Shown here: in pieces, positions 15,097 to 24,500 of the stretch | Numbering within the stretch: the stretch's first letter is position 1 | How the letters are laid out: each line of letters opens with the position of its first letter | DNA from: Acidomonas methanolica | GTDB taxonomy: Bacteria > Pseudomonadota > Alphaproteobacteria > Acetobacterales > Acetobacteraceae | Assembly: GCF_004346035.1 (NCBI RefSeq) | Contig: NZ_SLZN01000021.1 | Location: 1 to 43,533 of the forward strand | Direction: 5' to 3' | DNA: 43,533 nt | Program-made: the position numbers and the translations under genes | Notes under the pieces: model-generated | Told to the model about the DNA's origin: nothing | Databases searched by the model: none | The model's input: only the letters and a program-made list of their open reading frames with translations

Positions 15097-16491
15097 TCAG
15101 GAACCGTTGGGGGAGACCACGACGCAGGGGCTGCGCCCGCCGAGACGGTGGCAGGCGGCGACGGCCTCCTCATGGGACAGGCCGGTCAGGCGCGCGCGGT
15201 AGAGATGGGCGCGGCCCCTGGAGACGGGGGCGACGAGGGCGCGCGCGTTGGACAACGTGGCGCCGGCGCTGCGATGGGCCTGCCCGACGGCACTCTGCGC
15301 CTGGGCGGCGGAACTGTAGGCGCCGACCTGGATCGCCCATTTCCCCTCTGATGCGTGGTGGATGGTGGGCAGCGGCTCCGCCATCGCCGGGGTAATGAAA
15401 TGGAACGAGAAGCGATGTGACGCGGGCTGGGCCAGTGTGGGGCGCGCCGCGAGCGTGGGCGCGGCGGGGATCGGTCTGGCGGCGGCTTCCTCGTCCTGAG
15501 CGAGGCTCTCCGCCGGGACATGGGCAGCGGCGAGTTGAACCGCCGGACGGGGAGTGGTGACGCCGCGGGCGGCCCAGGCGGCGCGGACGGAGGAGGCCTC
15601 GCCGGAGCCGTTGGCGGCCGGGGCGGCCGCCCAGTCACGCGTATAGGCCGGGGTCGGCGCGGCGGCGGCCGGGGCTGCCGCCTCGGCCACCTGAGTGGGT
15701 TGCGTGTCGTTGCTGTCGGCCGTGTCGCCGGAATCGTCGGTGCTGCGGCCGCGTTGCTGCCATGCGGCGCTGACGGCGTTCGCCTGGGGCGTGTTGCGCG
15801 CGACGAGAACGGGAGCGGGTTCGCCGGAATCATGCTGGGCGACCATCAGATCGGCCTGGGAGCGGTTGTTCGGCCAGATTCCGGCGACCTGCGGGCCGAG
15901 CGAAGCGACATAGCGGCGGGTCTCGCGCGGGAGCGGGCGGCCGCGGCGGAGATAGGCGTCGAGATTGCCCGGGCCGTCATTATACGCTGCGAGGAAGCCC
16001 GGTGAGCCGTAGATGTCGTACATCTGCCGGATATAGGCCGTGCCGGCGAAGATGTTGTCACGCGGGTCGTAGGGGTCGTCGCCAAGACTGTATTGGGCGC
16101 GCATGTCGTCATACGTCGGCGGCATGAGTTGCATCAGCCCCATCGCGCCGGGGATGGAGGTGGTGAAATTGCCGCTGCGGTCAAAGAGGCGGCCGCCGGA
16201 TTCCTGCATCATCACGGCGCGAATCCATGCGCCGGGGACGTCGAAGCGGGTGGAGGCCTCCTCAATGTAGGGGCCCCACGGATCGCCGGCGGGACCGGGC
16301 GGTGCGTAATAATGCTTTGCGCGGGCGCGATAGCCCGCGGCTTCCTGCAAGACGGAGCCCTGATCGCGCGCGACATGGACGGGAGTTTCGGCGCAGGCGG
16401 CAAGTCCCGCGGACACGCCGATCAGCAACAGGGCGCGCAAGGCCCCGGCCGAGCGGAACGATGGGGGTTGGGCGGCATGCGAAGCGGGCAT
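15097..16491 (-). CDS. Lytic transglycosylase lipoprotein (SLT domain) with C-terminal SPOR domain
   Basis: This 464-residue protein has a lipobox LAAC (Cys33). An SLT/goose-lysozyme-like domain spans about 75-200, with the catalytic glutamate in MMQESGG (Glu97), GAMGLMQLMPPTY and FLAAYNDGPGNLDAYL. A long Ala/Pro-rich linker covers about 230-375, and a SPOR domain about 388-460 (KWAIQVGAYSSAAQAQSAV). SLT domains cleave the glycan strand of peptidoglycan to 1,6-anhydro-muropeptides, and SPOR binds denuded glycan at division sites. The combination suggests an envelope enzyme acting at the septum. It diverges from the Wzm/Wzt genes across a 244-base AT-richer region. Confidence 0.9.
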   Translation of the reverse strand: MPASHAAQPPSFRSAGALRALLLIGVSAGLAACAETPVHVARDQGSVLQEAAGYRARAKHYYAPPGPAGDPWGPYIEEASTRFDVPGAWIRAVMMQESGGRLFDRSGNFTTSIPGAMGLMQLMPPTYDDMRAQYSLGDDPYDPRDNIFAGTAYIRQMYDIYGSPGFLAAYNDGPGNLDAYLRRGRPLPRETRRYVASLGPQVAGIWPNNRSQADLMVAQHDSGEPAPVLVARNTPQANAVSAAWQQRGRSTDDSGDTADSNDTQPTQVAEAAAPAAAAPTPAYTRDWAAAPAANGSGEASSVRAAWAARGVTTPRPAVQLAAAHVPAESLAQDEEAAARPIPAAPTLAARPTLAQPASHRFSFHFITPAMAEPLPTIHHASEGKWAIQVGAYSSAAQAQSAVGQAHRSAGATLSNARALVAPVSRGRAHLYRARLTGLSHEEAVAACHRLGGRSPCVVVSPNGS

Positions 16492-16735
16492 CGAGCAATC
16501 ACCTGCGGGCAGAATCTCGGAAACAGGGACGTGAAATGATAAATCCGTCCTGAATGATATTTAAGTATGAATTGCGGCGAAAAACGGGATCGCGTCAATG
16601 ATGTTTCATGAGGAATCTCTGATAAAGCCCTATCCTTTTTGTGTTTTTCCGACAAGCGCAAGGACGGGCGAGGCGGGAGGGCCGCGCCGGGGCTTCCCTG
16701 TTGCGGCCCCATGGCCGATCGGCTAGGCGAACAGC

Positions 16736-17560
16736 ATGAATGTCGCGGTTCTTCCAGATCCTTCTGTCGTCCCCGTGCGGCGCACGGCCTGGGCCGATCT
16801 GCGCGAGGCGGCGCGGCTGTGGCGGCTGGCGGTGACGCTGGGCTGGCTGGATGTGAAGCTGCGGTATCGCGGCTCCCTGCTCGGGCCGTTCTGGCTGACG
16901 CTGTCCTCCCTGCTCATGCTGGGGTCGATGGGGCTGATCTATGCGCGGTTGTTTCATGTCACCCTCAGGGAGTACCTGCCGTTTCTCGCCCTCTCTCTGG
17001 CGCTCTGGCAGACGGGTCTGGCCGCGCTGCTGCAGGAATCTTGCACCTGCTTCATCGACGTGGAGGGGAGTATAAGGTCGGTCCGCCTGCCGTACGGATT
17101 GCAGGCTCTGCGCGTGTTGGTCCGCAACGCCATCGTCTTCGCCCATAACATCGTGGTGCCGCTCGGGGTGTTCATCGCGTTCGGACTATGGCCGGGGGCT
17201 GTCGCGCTGCTGGCCCTCCCGGGTCTGGCGCTCTGGGCGGTGGACGGGCTCGCGTCCTGTCTGCTGCTCGGTTCGCTCTGCGCGCGGTATCGTGATCTCC
17301 CGCCGATCGTGAGCGCGCTGACGCAGATCGCCTTTTATGTGACGCCGATCATCTGGCGGCCGGAACAGTTGGGCAGCCATGCCCGGTTGCTGGTGTTCAA
17401 TCCGTTTTTCGATCTGCTGGAAGTCGTCCGCGCGCCGCTGCTTGGGCACGCGCCGGCATTGCGGGACGTGGCCGTGGCGGTCGGGGTGAGCGGCGTCTTC
17501 TGCGGCGTGGCCGTGCTGGTCTTCGCGCGCGTGCGGTCGAAGCTGGCGTTCTGGGTATGA
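16736..17560 (+). CDS. ABC-2 type polysaccharide export permease (Wzm/KpsM-like)
   Basis: The 274-residue membrane protein has about six helices. The entry region LGWLDVKLRYRGSLLGPFW is the conserved amphipathic motif of O-antigen/capsule/teichoic-acid export permeases, and FYVTPIIWRPEQL with NPFFDLLEVVRAPLLG is their C-terminal hallmark. With the ATPase gene that overlaps its end by 4 bases it forms a complete exporter that would move a lipid-linked polysaccharide across the inner membrane. No glycosyltransferase or sugar-nucleotide gene is nearby, so the cargo must be made from elsewhere in the genome. Confidence 0.9.
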   Translation: MNVAVLPDPSVVPVRRTAWADLREAARLWRLAVTLGWLDVKLRYRGSLLGPFWLTLSSLLMLGSMGLIYARLFHVTLREYLPFLALSLALWQTGLAALLQESCTCFIDVEGSIRSVRLPYGLQALRVLVRNAIVFAHNIVVPLGVFIAFGLWPGAVALLALPGLALWAVDGLASCLLLGSLCARYRDLPPIVSALTQIAFYVTPIIWRPEQLGSHARLLVFNPFFDLLEVVRAPLLGHAPALRDVAVAVGVSGVFCGVAVLVFARVRSKLAFWV

Positions 17561-18330
17561 GCATGTCGCCCCTCATCCGGCTGGACGGGTACGGGCTGTC
17601 CTTCCCCGTGCTGCACGGCAGCGCGCGGTCGCTCAAGAAGACGCTCTTCCGGCAGATGCGCGGCGCCGTCGGTGGAACGATGCAGGATGGCGACGTCATC
17701 ACGGTGCAGGCGCTGGAGGAGGTGAGCTTCACCTTGCGGCCCGGCGAGCGGGTGGGGCTGATCGGATATAACGGCGCGGGCAAATCGACTCTGCTGCGGG
17801 CGCTCGCAGGGATCTATGAATCCGATGTCGGGGTGCTGGACGTGCGGGGGCGGCTTCACGCCCTGCTGGACCCGCAGGCCGGGATGAGCGGCGAGCTGAC
17901 GGGGCGGGAAAATATTCATCTCTTCGCCAGGATGCTCGGCTTCGACCGGGCGGCCACGCGGCAGTTGGAGACGGATGTCGAGGTCTTCGCGGAACTGGGG
18001 GCGTTTCTCGACCTGCCGGTGGCGCTGTATTCCTCGGGCATGGCGGTGCGGCTGGGATTTGGGCTGGCGACCGCGCCGCGTCCCCAGATCCTGCTGATGG
18101 ATGAATGGTTCATGGCGGGCGATCAGCATTTCCAGGATCGCGCGCAGGAGCGGCTGGAGGAGATGGTGGTGGCGGCGGACATCATGGTGCTGACATCGCA
18201 TTCCCTGCCAGTCATGCGGAAATGGTGCACGCGGATTCTCTGGCTGGAGCACGGACGCGTGCGGATGGATGGCGGAACGGACGAGGTGCTGGACGCCTAT
18301 GAGGCGGATACGGCGGCTTTAGCCGGGTGA
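17557..18330 (+). CDS. Polysaccharide export ABC ATPase (Wzt/KpsT-like)
   Basis: A 257-residue ATPase with all motifs present: Walker A GYNGAGKST at 70-78, a signature region LYSSGMAVRLGFGLA near 158-172, Walker B ILLMDEWFMAGD, and H-loop TSHSL. The D-E-W variant and the YSSGMxxRL signature are typical of polysaccharide exporters. There is no C-terminal carbohydrate-binding domain, so it resembles KpsT/TagH-sized proteins rather than long Wzt. Its ATGA start overlaps the permease stop. Its last 12 bases overlap the convergent small gene at 18319-18483. Confidence 0.92.
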   Translation: MSMSPLIRLDGYGLSFPVLHGSARSLKKTLFRQMRGAVGGTMQDGDVITVQALEEVSFTLRPGERVGLIGYNGAGKSTLLRALAGIYESDVGVLDVRGRLHALLDPQAGMSGELTGRENIHLFARMLGFDRAATRQLETDVEVFAELGAFLDLPVALYSSGMAVRLGFGLATAPRPQILLMDEWFMAGDQHFQDRAQERLEEMVVAADIMVLTSHSLPVMRKWCTRILWLEHGRVRMDGGTDEVLDAYEADTAALAG

Positions 18331-18483
18331 ACGGCGCTGAAACGCCTCGAACAGACCGACGACGACGAGACAGGCCGAAAAAATCACGCCCAGCGTCATG
18401 CAGAAACCGCGCGCATGTGGCGCATAGACGGACAGCGCCGCAAGCAGGACGAGGCCGATGGCGTAGATGAAGGTCAGGGGCAT
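18319..18483 (-). CDS. Small two-helix membrane protein, hypothetical
   Basis: A 54-residue frame with two hydrophobic segments (LTFIYAIGLVLLAALSVYA at 3-21 and GFCMTLGVIFSACLVVVGLF at 26-45) and a charged tail FEAFQRRSPG. It opens with ATG at 18483; GGAG lies 13 bases upstream, so the SD is weak. Its stop overlaps the end of the Wzt-like gene on the other strand by 12 bases. The clean two-helix design and the separation from aat by a compact divergent promoter region support a real gene. No function can be assigned. Confidence 0.6.
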   Translation of the reverse strand: MPLTFIYAIGLVLLAALSVYAPHARGFCMTLGVIFSACLVVVGLFEAFQRRSPG

Positions 18484-18516
18484 GGGGGAGGACTCCGTTC
18501 GACGTTCTTCCTCGCC

Positions 18517-18531
18517 TATCACGAGGTGATA
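18517..18531. promoter_or_regulatory. Perfect palindrome TATCAC-GAG-GTGATA in divergent promoter region
   Basis: Two perfect 6-bp arms with a 3-base spacer lie in the 81-base region between aat (ATG 18565) and the divergent small gene (ATG 18483). The position, 34 bases from each start codon, suits a binding site for a dimeric regulator. The regulator is not identified. Confidence 0.4.
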
Positions 18532-18564
18532 TGGGGAGGCCAGTTTCTCTGATATTCGGGGAGA

Positions 18565-19218
18565 ATGGACGTCACGCCGGACATGTTGTTGCGCGGCTAT
18601 GCGATGGGGGTGTTCCCCATGGCGCCGGACCGCGAGAGCGACGAATTGGAGTGGTATCGCCCGCTGAAGCGGGGGATCCTGCCGCTGGACGGCTTCCATC
18701 TGCCGCGCAGGCTGGCCCGTGTCGTGTCGGGCGGCGCGTTCGCCGTGACGTCGGACCGGGATTTCGAAAGCGTGCTGGAGGCATGCGCCGATCCCGCGCC
18801 GGGGCGGGAGACGACCTGGATCAGCGGGCGCATCCAGGGCCTCTATACGGCGCTGCATCGCATGGGGCATGCTCATTCCGTCGAGTGCCGACAGGGGGGC
18901 AGGCTGGTCGGTGGGTTGTACGGGGTGACTCTCGGCGGCGCGTTCTTCGGCGAAAGCATGTTCAGCCGCGTGACGGACGCCTCCAAGGTGGCGCTGGTGC
19001 ATCTCGTGGCGGCGTTGCGGCGGGACGGGTTCACTTTGCTGGACACGCAATATGCGACGACGCATCTCGAACGTTTCGGCTGCGTGGAAATTCCGGCCTC
19101 CGTCTATGAGGGCTTGCTCGAACGCGCGCTCGGACGGATCGTGGGGTGGAACCCGGAGGTCGGGCTCGACGCTTTGAGAGGGGAGATCCGCGCCATGGCG
19201 GCGCGGGGCGGAGGATGA
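18565..19218 (+). CDS. aat: Leucyl/phenylalanyl-tRNA--protein transferase
   Basis: This 217-residue protein contains the Aat pattern throughout: LLRGYAMGVFPMAPDRESDE near the N-terminus, WYRPLKRGILPLDGFHLPR, WISGRIQGLYTALHRMGHAHSVE (read as WISGRIQGLY and HRMGHAHSVE), LVGGLYGVTLGGAFFGESMF and FTLLDTQYATTHLERFG. The enzyme moves Leu or Phe from tRNA to N-terminal Lys/Arg of proteins, marking them for ClpSAP degradation (N-end rule). The length is normal. It is followed directly by two genes for small secreted proteins, whose first possible ATG overlaps its stop. Confidence 0.95.
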   Translation: MDVTPDMLLRGYAMGVFPMAPDRESDELEWYRPLKRGILPLDGFHLPRRLARVVSGGAFAVTSDRDFESVLEACADPAPGRETTWISGRIQGLYTALHRMGHAHSVECRQGGRLVGGLYGVTLGGAFFGESMFSRVTDASKVALVHLVAALRRDGFTLLDTQYATTHLERFGCVEIPASVYEGLLERALGRIVGWNPEVGLDALRGEIRAMAARGGG

Positions 19219-19229
19219 GGAGGCGCGGG

Positions 19230-19880
19230 ATGCGGGGTGTGGTATGGATGGCGACGGCCTGTCTGGGGCTCGGAGCGGGGCTCGGGTCTGGAGCGGGGAT
19301 GGCGCGGGCGGAGGAGGGCGCGCATCCGCGTCTCACGCCGGAGCGCGATGTGACGGTGATCTATTCCGTCCAGCCGCAGGGCGCGCCCGCGCCTGAGCAG
19401 GTCAGCGTCGCCTTTGCGAAGGACGGCAACAAGCTGAGGATCGAGCCGCTGAGCCATGTCGGCGCGACGATTCTCGATCGCCCGGCCCAGACCGTGACGC
19501 TGGTGCTGGTGAAGCAGCATCTTTACGCGGTCGTCACGCCGCATCACGGGCTGAGGAATCCGTTCCTGCTCGACCTGTCCATGCATTTCACGCCGCAAGG
19601 GACGGACAAGGTGGCGGGTCTGGAATGCGGAAAATGGGCCATCGTGACGCCGCGCGGGATGGCGACCGCCTGCGTGACGCCGGATGGCGTGATCCTCAGC
19701 GAGGAGGGCGTGGATTCGGACGGACTCCGCGGCAAGCTCCTGGCGCAGACCGTGACCTATGCGCCGATCCCGGCCGCGGAATTCGAGCCGCCGCCGGGGT
19801 TTGAGAAGGTCGAGGGGAGTCATCCGCCGGGCGGTGGCCTCCATACCGGCCTCGGCAAGGCGGCGTCCTCGGGGCCATGA
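19230..19880 (+). CDS. Secreted DUF4412-like protein, first of a tandem pair
   Basis: A 216-residue protein with a signal peptide (VVWMATACLGLGAGLGSGAG, cleavage after ARA). It is rich in beta-prone segments and has the block VAGLECGKWAIVTPRGMATA followed by CVTPDGVILSEEG, then PPPGFEKVEG near the end. The next gene encodes a related protein with the same plan. Such a layout (beta strands, VAG-x-EC-x-x-W, C-x-T-x-DGV-x-L, PxGF) is seen in DUF4412-type periplasmic proteins. The two cysteines could form a disulfide. ATG 19230 has SD GAGGAGG; ATG 19215 overlapping the aat stop is an alternative. Function unknown. Confidence 0.7.
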   Translation: MRGVVWMATACLGLGAGLGSGAGMARAEEGAHPRLTPERDVTVIYSVQPQGAPAPEQVSVAFAKDGNKLRIEPLSHVGATILDRPAQTVTLVLVKQHLYAVVTPHHGLRNPFLLDLSMHFTPQGTDKVAGLECGKWAIVTPRGMATACVTPDGVILSEEGVDSDGLRGKLLAQTVTYAPIPAAEFEPPPGFEKVEGSHPPGGGLHTGLGKAASSGP

Positions 19881-20440
19881 AGGGGGCGTTGGGGGCGGTG
19901 CTGCTGACGCTCGGCGTGGCGGCGGGGCCGGCGCTGGCGGATGCGCCTCTGGTGACGCCGCTCACCGATACCGATGTGCGCTACCGGATCGCCGGGCCGG
20001 GCGGGACGGAGCTGGGGCAGCGGATGCGCTGGCGCTCCGAGGGCTGGCTGCAACGGATCGATCCGGAGGGGTCCGCCAGTTTCATGGTAACGGATTACCG
20101 CGCGGGGCGGCTCTCCGTTGTGGACACCGTGCATCGCGTGGTCAGCACCATGGACGTGCCGTTGGCCAGTTTCGCGCCGCCCGGCGTGCCGGCGCCGGGT
20201 CAGTGGGCTCGGGCGGGGGTGGACCATGTGGCGGGGTTCGAATGCACAGAATGGAACGGGCGGGACAGCGACGGACGGACGACACAGGTCTGTTACACGG
20301 CCGATGGGGTGCTGCTTCAGGCCGCGCGGGACGGAGTGACGATGCTGCGGGCCGTCGCCGTCGCGCATGACCCGCAGGATTCCGGGATTTTCGCGGTTCC
20401 CTCCGGGTTCCGCACTCTGAAGGCTCAGGAAAAACGCTGA
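19877..20440 (+). CDS. Secreted DUF4412-like protein, second of a tandem pair
   Basis: A 187-residue protein with a signal peptide (LGAVLLTLGVAAGPALA, cleavage near 21). Its C-terminal half mirrors the preceding protein: VAGFECTEWNGRDSDGRTTQ, then VCYTADGVLLQAARDG, and finally VPSGFRTLKAQ. The pair probably arose by duplication, but the N-terminal halves have diverged. ATG at 19877 overlaps the upstream stop (ATGA). The conserved cysteines again suggest a disulfide in the periplasm. No function is known. Confidence 0.7.
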   Translation: MKGALGAVLLTLGVAAGPALADAPLVTPLTDTDVRYRIAGPGGTELGQRMRWRSEGWLQRIDPEGSASFMVTDYRAGRLSVVDTVHRVVSTMDVPLASFAPPGVPAPGQWARAGVDHVAGFECTEWNGRDSDGRTTQVCYTADGVLLQAARDGVTMLRAVAVAHDPQDSGIFAVPSGFRTLKAQEKR

Positions 20441-20657
20441 GAAGACTGTTCCGGAGGTTCCGATTCCATGCGGACTTTTCGGTCGTGAGCGTCGGAGGGC
20501 CGGTAGGGGACTTCTGAAACAGTCTCCGAGAAGTTCTGTTACAAATAGGGCGTGTTTACGACTCATCCGGTCTGATTCCGGTCACGATGGACGCGCATGA
20601 CTCTGCTTCATCGAACGACGGGGATTTGTCCTGTCGACAGACGAAAGGAGTGCTCCG

Positions 20658-21008
20658 ATGCGTCGTTTTCTGAAAACCGGGCTGATGCTCGTCCCGATGG
20701 TGGGGATGCTTGCCGCGGCTCCGGCGGCGCATGCCCAGTTCTACGGGCCCCCCGGCCCCGGACCGGGATGGTATGGCGGATGGCATCGCGGCCCTCGTCC
20801 CGGCGTCGGCGCGGCGTTCGTGGGGGGAGTCGTCGGCGGGCTGATCGGCGGGGCGCTGACGTCGGGTTATGCGCGGCCGGTCTATGTCGCTCCGCCTCCA
20901 CCGCCGGTTTATTATCGTCCGCCCATGGTGGTCTACGCGCCGCCGCCTCCTCCCCCCCCCCCACCGCCTCCTCCGCCTGCGTTCATGTATCCCGCTTATC
21001 CGTATTGA
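20658..21008 (+). CDS. Secreted Gly/Pro-rich protein with glycine zipper
   Basis: A 116-residue protein with a good signal peptide (MLVPMVGMLAAAPAAHA). A Pro/Gly/Tyr/Trp-rich part follows, then a glycine-zipper-like hydrophobic stretch VGAAFVGGVVGGLIGGALTS, and a C-terminus of tyrosines and polyproline. The polyproline part is encoded across a run of 11 C at 20952-20962, which is prone to slippage. SD AAAGGAG precedes ATG 20658. It resembles small glycine-zipper surface or periplasmic proteins; function unknown. The 217-base gap upstream (20441-20657) holds no gene I can support. Confidence 0.75.
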   Translation: MRRFLKTGLMLVPMVGMLAAAPAAHAQFYGPPGPGPGWYGGWHRGPRPGVGAAFVGGVVGGLIGGALTSGYARPVYVAPPPPPVYYRPPMVVYAPPPPPPPPPPPPPAFMYPAYPY

Positions 21009-21066
21009 TTGTCTGCGCCGTCGCGGCCATGCTGCGGCGGCGGTTTATCTGGACGGAGCAGCAGGG

Positions 21067-21528
21067 ATGATCGGGGTCGGGGACAAGGCGCCAGCCTTCC
21101 ATATGGCGGCGTCGCGTGGTCGCGAGGTCGATTCGGCAGCGCTGAAGGGACGCCCTTACCTGCTGTATTTCTACCCCAAGGCCGACACGCCCGGCTGCAC
21201 GACGCAGGCCTGCGGCATACAGGAGGCTCTGCCGCAGCTCGGCGGGCTGGGCCTGACGGTCATCGGGATCAGCCCCGATCCCGTCTCGAAGATCGATAAA
21301 TTCGCCGATAAATTCGGGCTCGATTTTCCTCTGGCGAGCGACCCCGATCATGTTCTGGCCGATCAGTATGGGACATGGGTCGAGAAATCCATGTATGGCC
21401 GGACCTATTTCGGCATGGAGCGCAGTTCCTTCCTCGTCGATGGAGAGGGTGTCGTGCGCGCGGTCTGGCGCAAGGTGAAACCTGCCGAACATGCGGCCCT
21501 TGTGGCCAAGGCGGCGGCGGCGCTCTGA
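21067..21528 (+). CDS. bcp: Thioredoxin-dependent thiol peroxidase (BCP)
   Basis: A 153-residue cytosolic peroxiredoxin of the BCP/PrxQ class: MIGVGDKAPAFHMAASRGRE, then YFYPKADTPGCTTQACG with peroxidatic Cys44 and nearby Cys49 as resolving cysteine, GISPDPVSKIDKFADKFGLD, and RSSFLVDGEG. It reduces hydrogen peroxide and organic peroxides with thioredoxin. The length is typical. ATG 21067 has GCAGGG before it. Its stop overlaps the start region of the YhdP-like gene, so the two are likely co-expressed. Confidence 0.93.
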   Translation: MIGVGDKAPAFHMAASRGREVDSAALKGRPYLLYFYPKADTPGCTTQACGIQEALPQLGGLGLTVIGISPDPVSKIDKFADKFGLDFPLASDPDHVLADQYGTWVEKSMYGRTYFGMERSSFLVDGEGVVRAVWRKVKPAEHAALVAKAAAAL

Positions 21529-24500
21529 CCGGCTTTCTCCCGTCCCGGCATTTCCTCCGGCCTTTTCCCTGGCAATGGCGGGTCGCGCGAATCGTTGCGC
21601 TGTGTCTCCTCCTGCCTGCCGTGCTGGTGACGGTTCCGACCACATTCCTGCTCTGGCGTCTGGCGCGCGCGCCGCTGGACGTGACGTCTCTGGCCCGGCG
21701 CTGGCTTCCGCTCGCCATCGTCGCGGGCGCTGACCGGGGCGCGCCGGCGGGGAGGCTGGATGTCGGGACGCTGGCCATCGCCTGGAAGCCCTCCCATCGT
21801 GACGGCGGGCTGGTGCTCCAGGCGCGAGACCTGCGTGTGCTGCGCCGGGACGGCAGCACCGCGCTCAGCCTGTCACGGGCGCGCCTCGTGCTGGAGATCG
21901 CTCCGCTTCTGATAGGGCGTGTCGCGCCGCGCGAGGTGGAGGCGGAGGATATGCATGCGGCGCTCAGCCGACGCGCGGACGGGGCGGTCACGCTCGACCT
22001 TCCCGGCGCGCGGGCTGACGGGAACGTGCCGGATCTCTTCATCTTCCGGGCGCTGACACGGGTGCATGTCGCGCGGGTGACGGCGACGCTGGAGGGGTTT
22101 TCCCTGCATGTTTCCCTGCTGGACGGGCTACGGCAGGCGCATCGCCGCCTGCTCTGGGACGGAAATCTGGCGGCGGATCTGGTCGCGCCGGGGAAAGAGA
22201 CGGTGACGCTCGACGGGCATGCCGAGCCGGCGTCGTCCGGGGTGCGCTGGCATCTGGCGAGCTCGGCTTTCGAACCGCAAATCTTCTCGCCGGTCGCCCC
22301 TGAACTCGCGCGATGGCATGTGCCGCTCGCGGTCACGCTGGACGGGGTGGAGACGGAGGGGTACGTCGGCGGCGTGCTGCGCCATCGGACCGGCCTTGCC
22401 ATCGCATGGCTGGCGGGGCGGGCGACGCTTGGGGCCGGGCAGATCCTCCAGGAGGGTGCGCCGCTGCAGGTGAACGGCGGCGGGGCGGCGTTGAGCATCG
22501 CGCCGACCCATCCCGGCGAGCGGGACGCGCGCCTCGCCCTGCGCGGTGGCTGGATCGCGTTGACCGGGGCCGGGAACGCGCCGACGCGCTTCACCACATT
22601 CGCCGATTTCGTCCTCTCCGATCTTCTGCGTCCACGCCGGATCGACGGGAGCGCCCATGTGGAGGGCTCGTCTTTCGAGGTCGGGCAACTCGGGGCGATC
22701 TGGCCTCAGGCCATGCTCACGGAGGCGCGGAAATGGGTGACGCGGAATATCGTCGCCGGACATGGCAGCGGCCTGGCGGTGACGGCGACGCTGCACGGCG
22801 ATCACGGCTGGCCGAGCCTCCAGCCCGTGGGGATGCGGGGGGCGCTGCATCTCGAAGACGCGACCACGATCTGGCTGCCGGGCATGCCGCCCGCCGAACA
22901 CCTCGCCGCCGATCTCGATTTCGCGAAACCCGATACATTGCGCTTCGTCATCCATAGCGGCGTCCAGCCCGCCGACGCCTCCGCGGGCGCGCCGCGCCTG
23001 ACGCTGGCGGAGGCGACGGGGCTGATCGACGGGCTGTACGTTCGTGACCAGAACGGCACCTTCGTCCTTCGTCTCTCGGGCGATCTGGGGACGTATCTGC
23101 GCCTGCTCGCGCAGCCGCGCCTGCATCTCCTGTCGCGTCATCCGCTGCCGTTCAGCGCGCCCTCCGGTCCTGTCGCGGCGACGCTCCACATCCATCTGCC
23201 GCTGGAGGCCCATGTCCGGGACGAGGACATTCATATCGAGGCCAGGGGCGCGTTTCACGACGTTCATCTCGGCGACGTGTTGCTGGGCCGCGATCTCGCC
23301 GACGGGGCGGGAACGATCTTCGCGACCCAGAACGGCCTGGACGTCACCGGAACCGGGCGGCTGGGCGGCGTGGCGACCACGGCGAACGTGCGGGAAAAAT
23401 TCCGGCATGACACGCGACGGGATGAGGTCACGCGCATTCACGCCGTTTCGACCTTCGATCCCGCCTCCTTCGAGGCGGCCGGGTTGGGATCGCCCGATCT
23501 CTTCACCGGGCAGGCGGTGTTGACCAGCGATTACGTCGCCCGCGCGGACGGGCGGGGGGATGTCGCTCTCGCGCTCGATCTCGGGGCGGCTGGGGTTTCC
23601 CTGCCGGTCTGGGACAAGGCGCCGGGGCTTGCAGCGTCCGCGCGGGCGCATGTGGCGCTGATGCATGACACGGTCACAGGGGTGGACGGGATCGTCGCGC
23701 AGGGGCCCGAACTGGCGCTCAACGGGCATGCGGTGCTCGACAAGGGGGGGATCGTCGGCGTGGCGCTGGAAGATTTTCACGTCCGGCGCTCGAAGGGGGA
23801 TGCGCGAATCCTCTTCGGCAGCGGGGCTGACGCGCCGTTGCGCGTGATGGTGAATGCCGAGACGCTCGATCTCGCGCCGCTCTTCCATCGTGTGGCGGCC
23901 GGGTCCGGGGAACGGCCCGTCCGCGAGCGGCCTGCCGGCGCGTGGCGCAGGCGTGAATGGAAAGTCGATCTGAAGGCCCGGCGGCTCTTCCTGGCGCGGG
24001 AGGCCATGTTGGGCGGTGTGTCCGCCCATCTGGAAGAAAAGGGCGGCCGGCTGCTTTTCGCGACGGTGGAGAGCGTCGCGCCCGCCGAGACGCATGTGGT
24101 TCTCACGCCGCGCGGCCGCGAGCGCCATCTGGTGGCGACGACGGCGGATCTCGGCGCGATGCTGGATCAACTCGCGGGGATCAAGCGGATCGGCGGCGGC
24201 GCGATGCGGCTCGAGGGCGCGCTCCGGGACGAGCAGAACGGCGCGGGTGGCCTGACGTTCGAAGGCCGGCTGACCGGCGCGCATGTGGCGCTCCTGCATC
24301 CGCCCGCGGCGCTCACCTGGGTGACGCATCTTGCGCCGTATGATCGGGGTGTGGCCGATGGCGCGCATTTCGAATTCCGCGACATCTCCCTGCCCGTGAC
24401 CTATCGCGCGGGACGCGTCACCATTCGTGACGGGCAACTCGGCAATGACGCGCTGGGCGCGACCGTGACCGGCGATATAGATACGGTAACGGAACGTATT

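Noticed and set aside
20441-20657. Partial inverted similarity between AGAAGACTGTTCCGG and GAAACAGTCTCCGAG
   Set aside because: The arms are imperfect and there is no supporting context, so I do not call a regulatory element.
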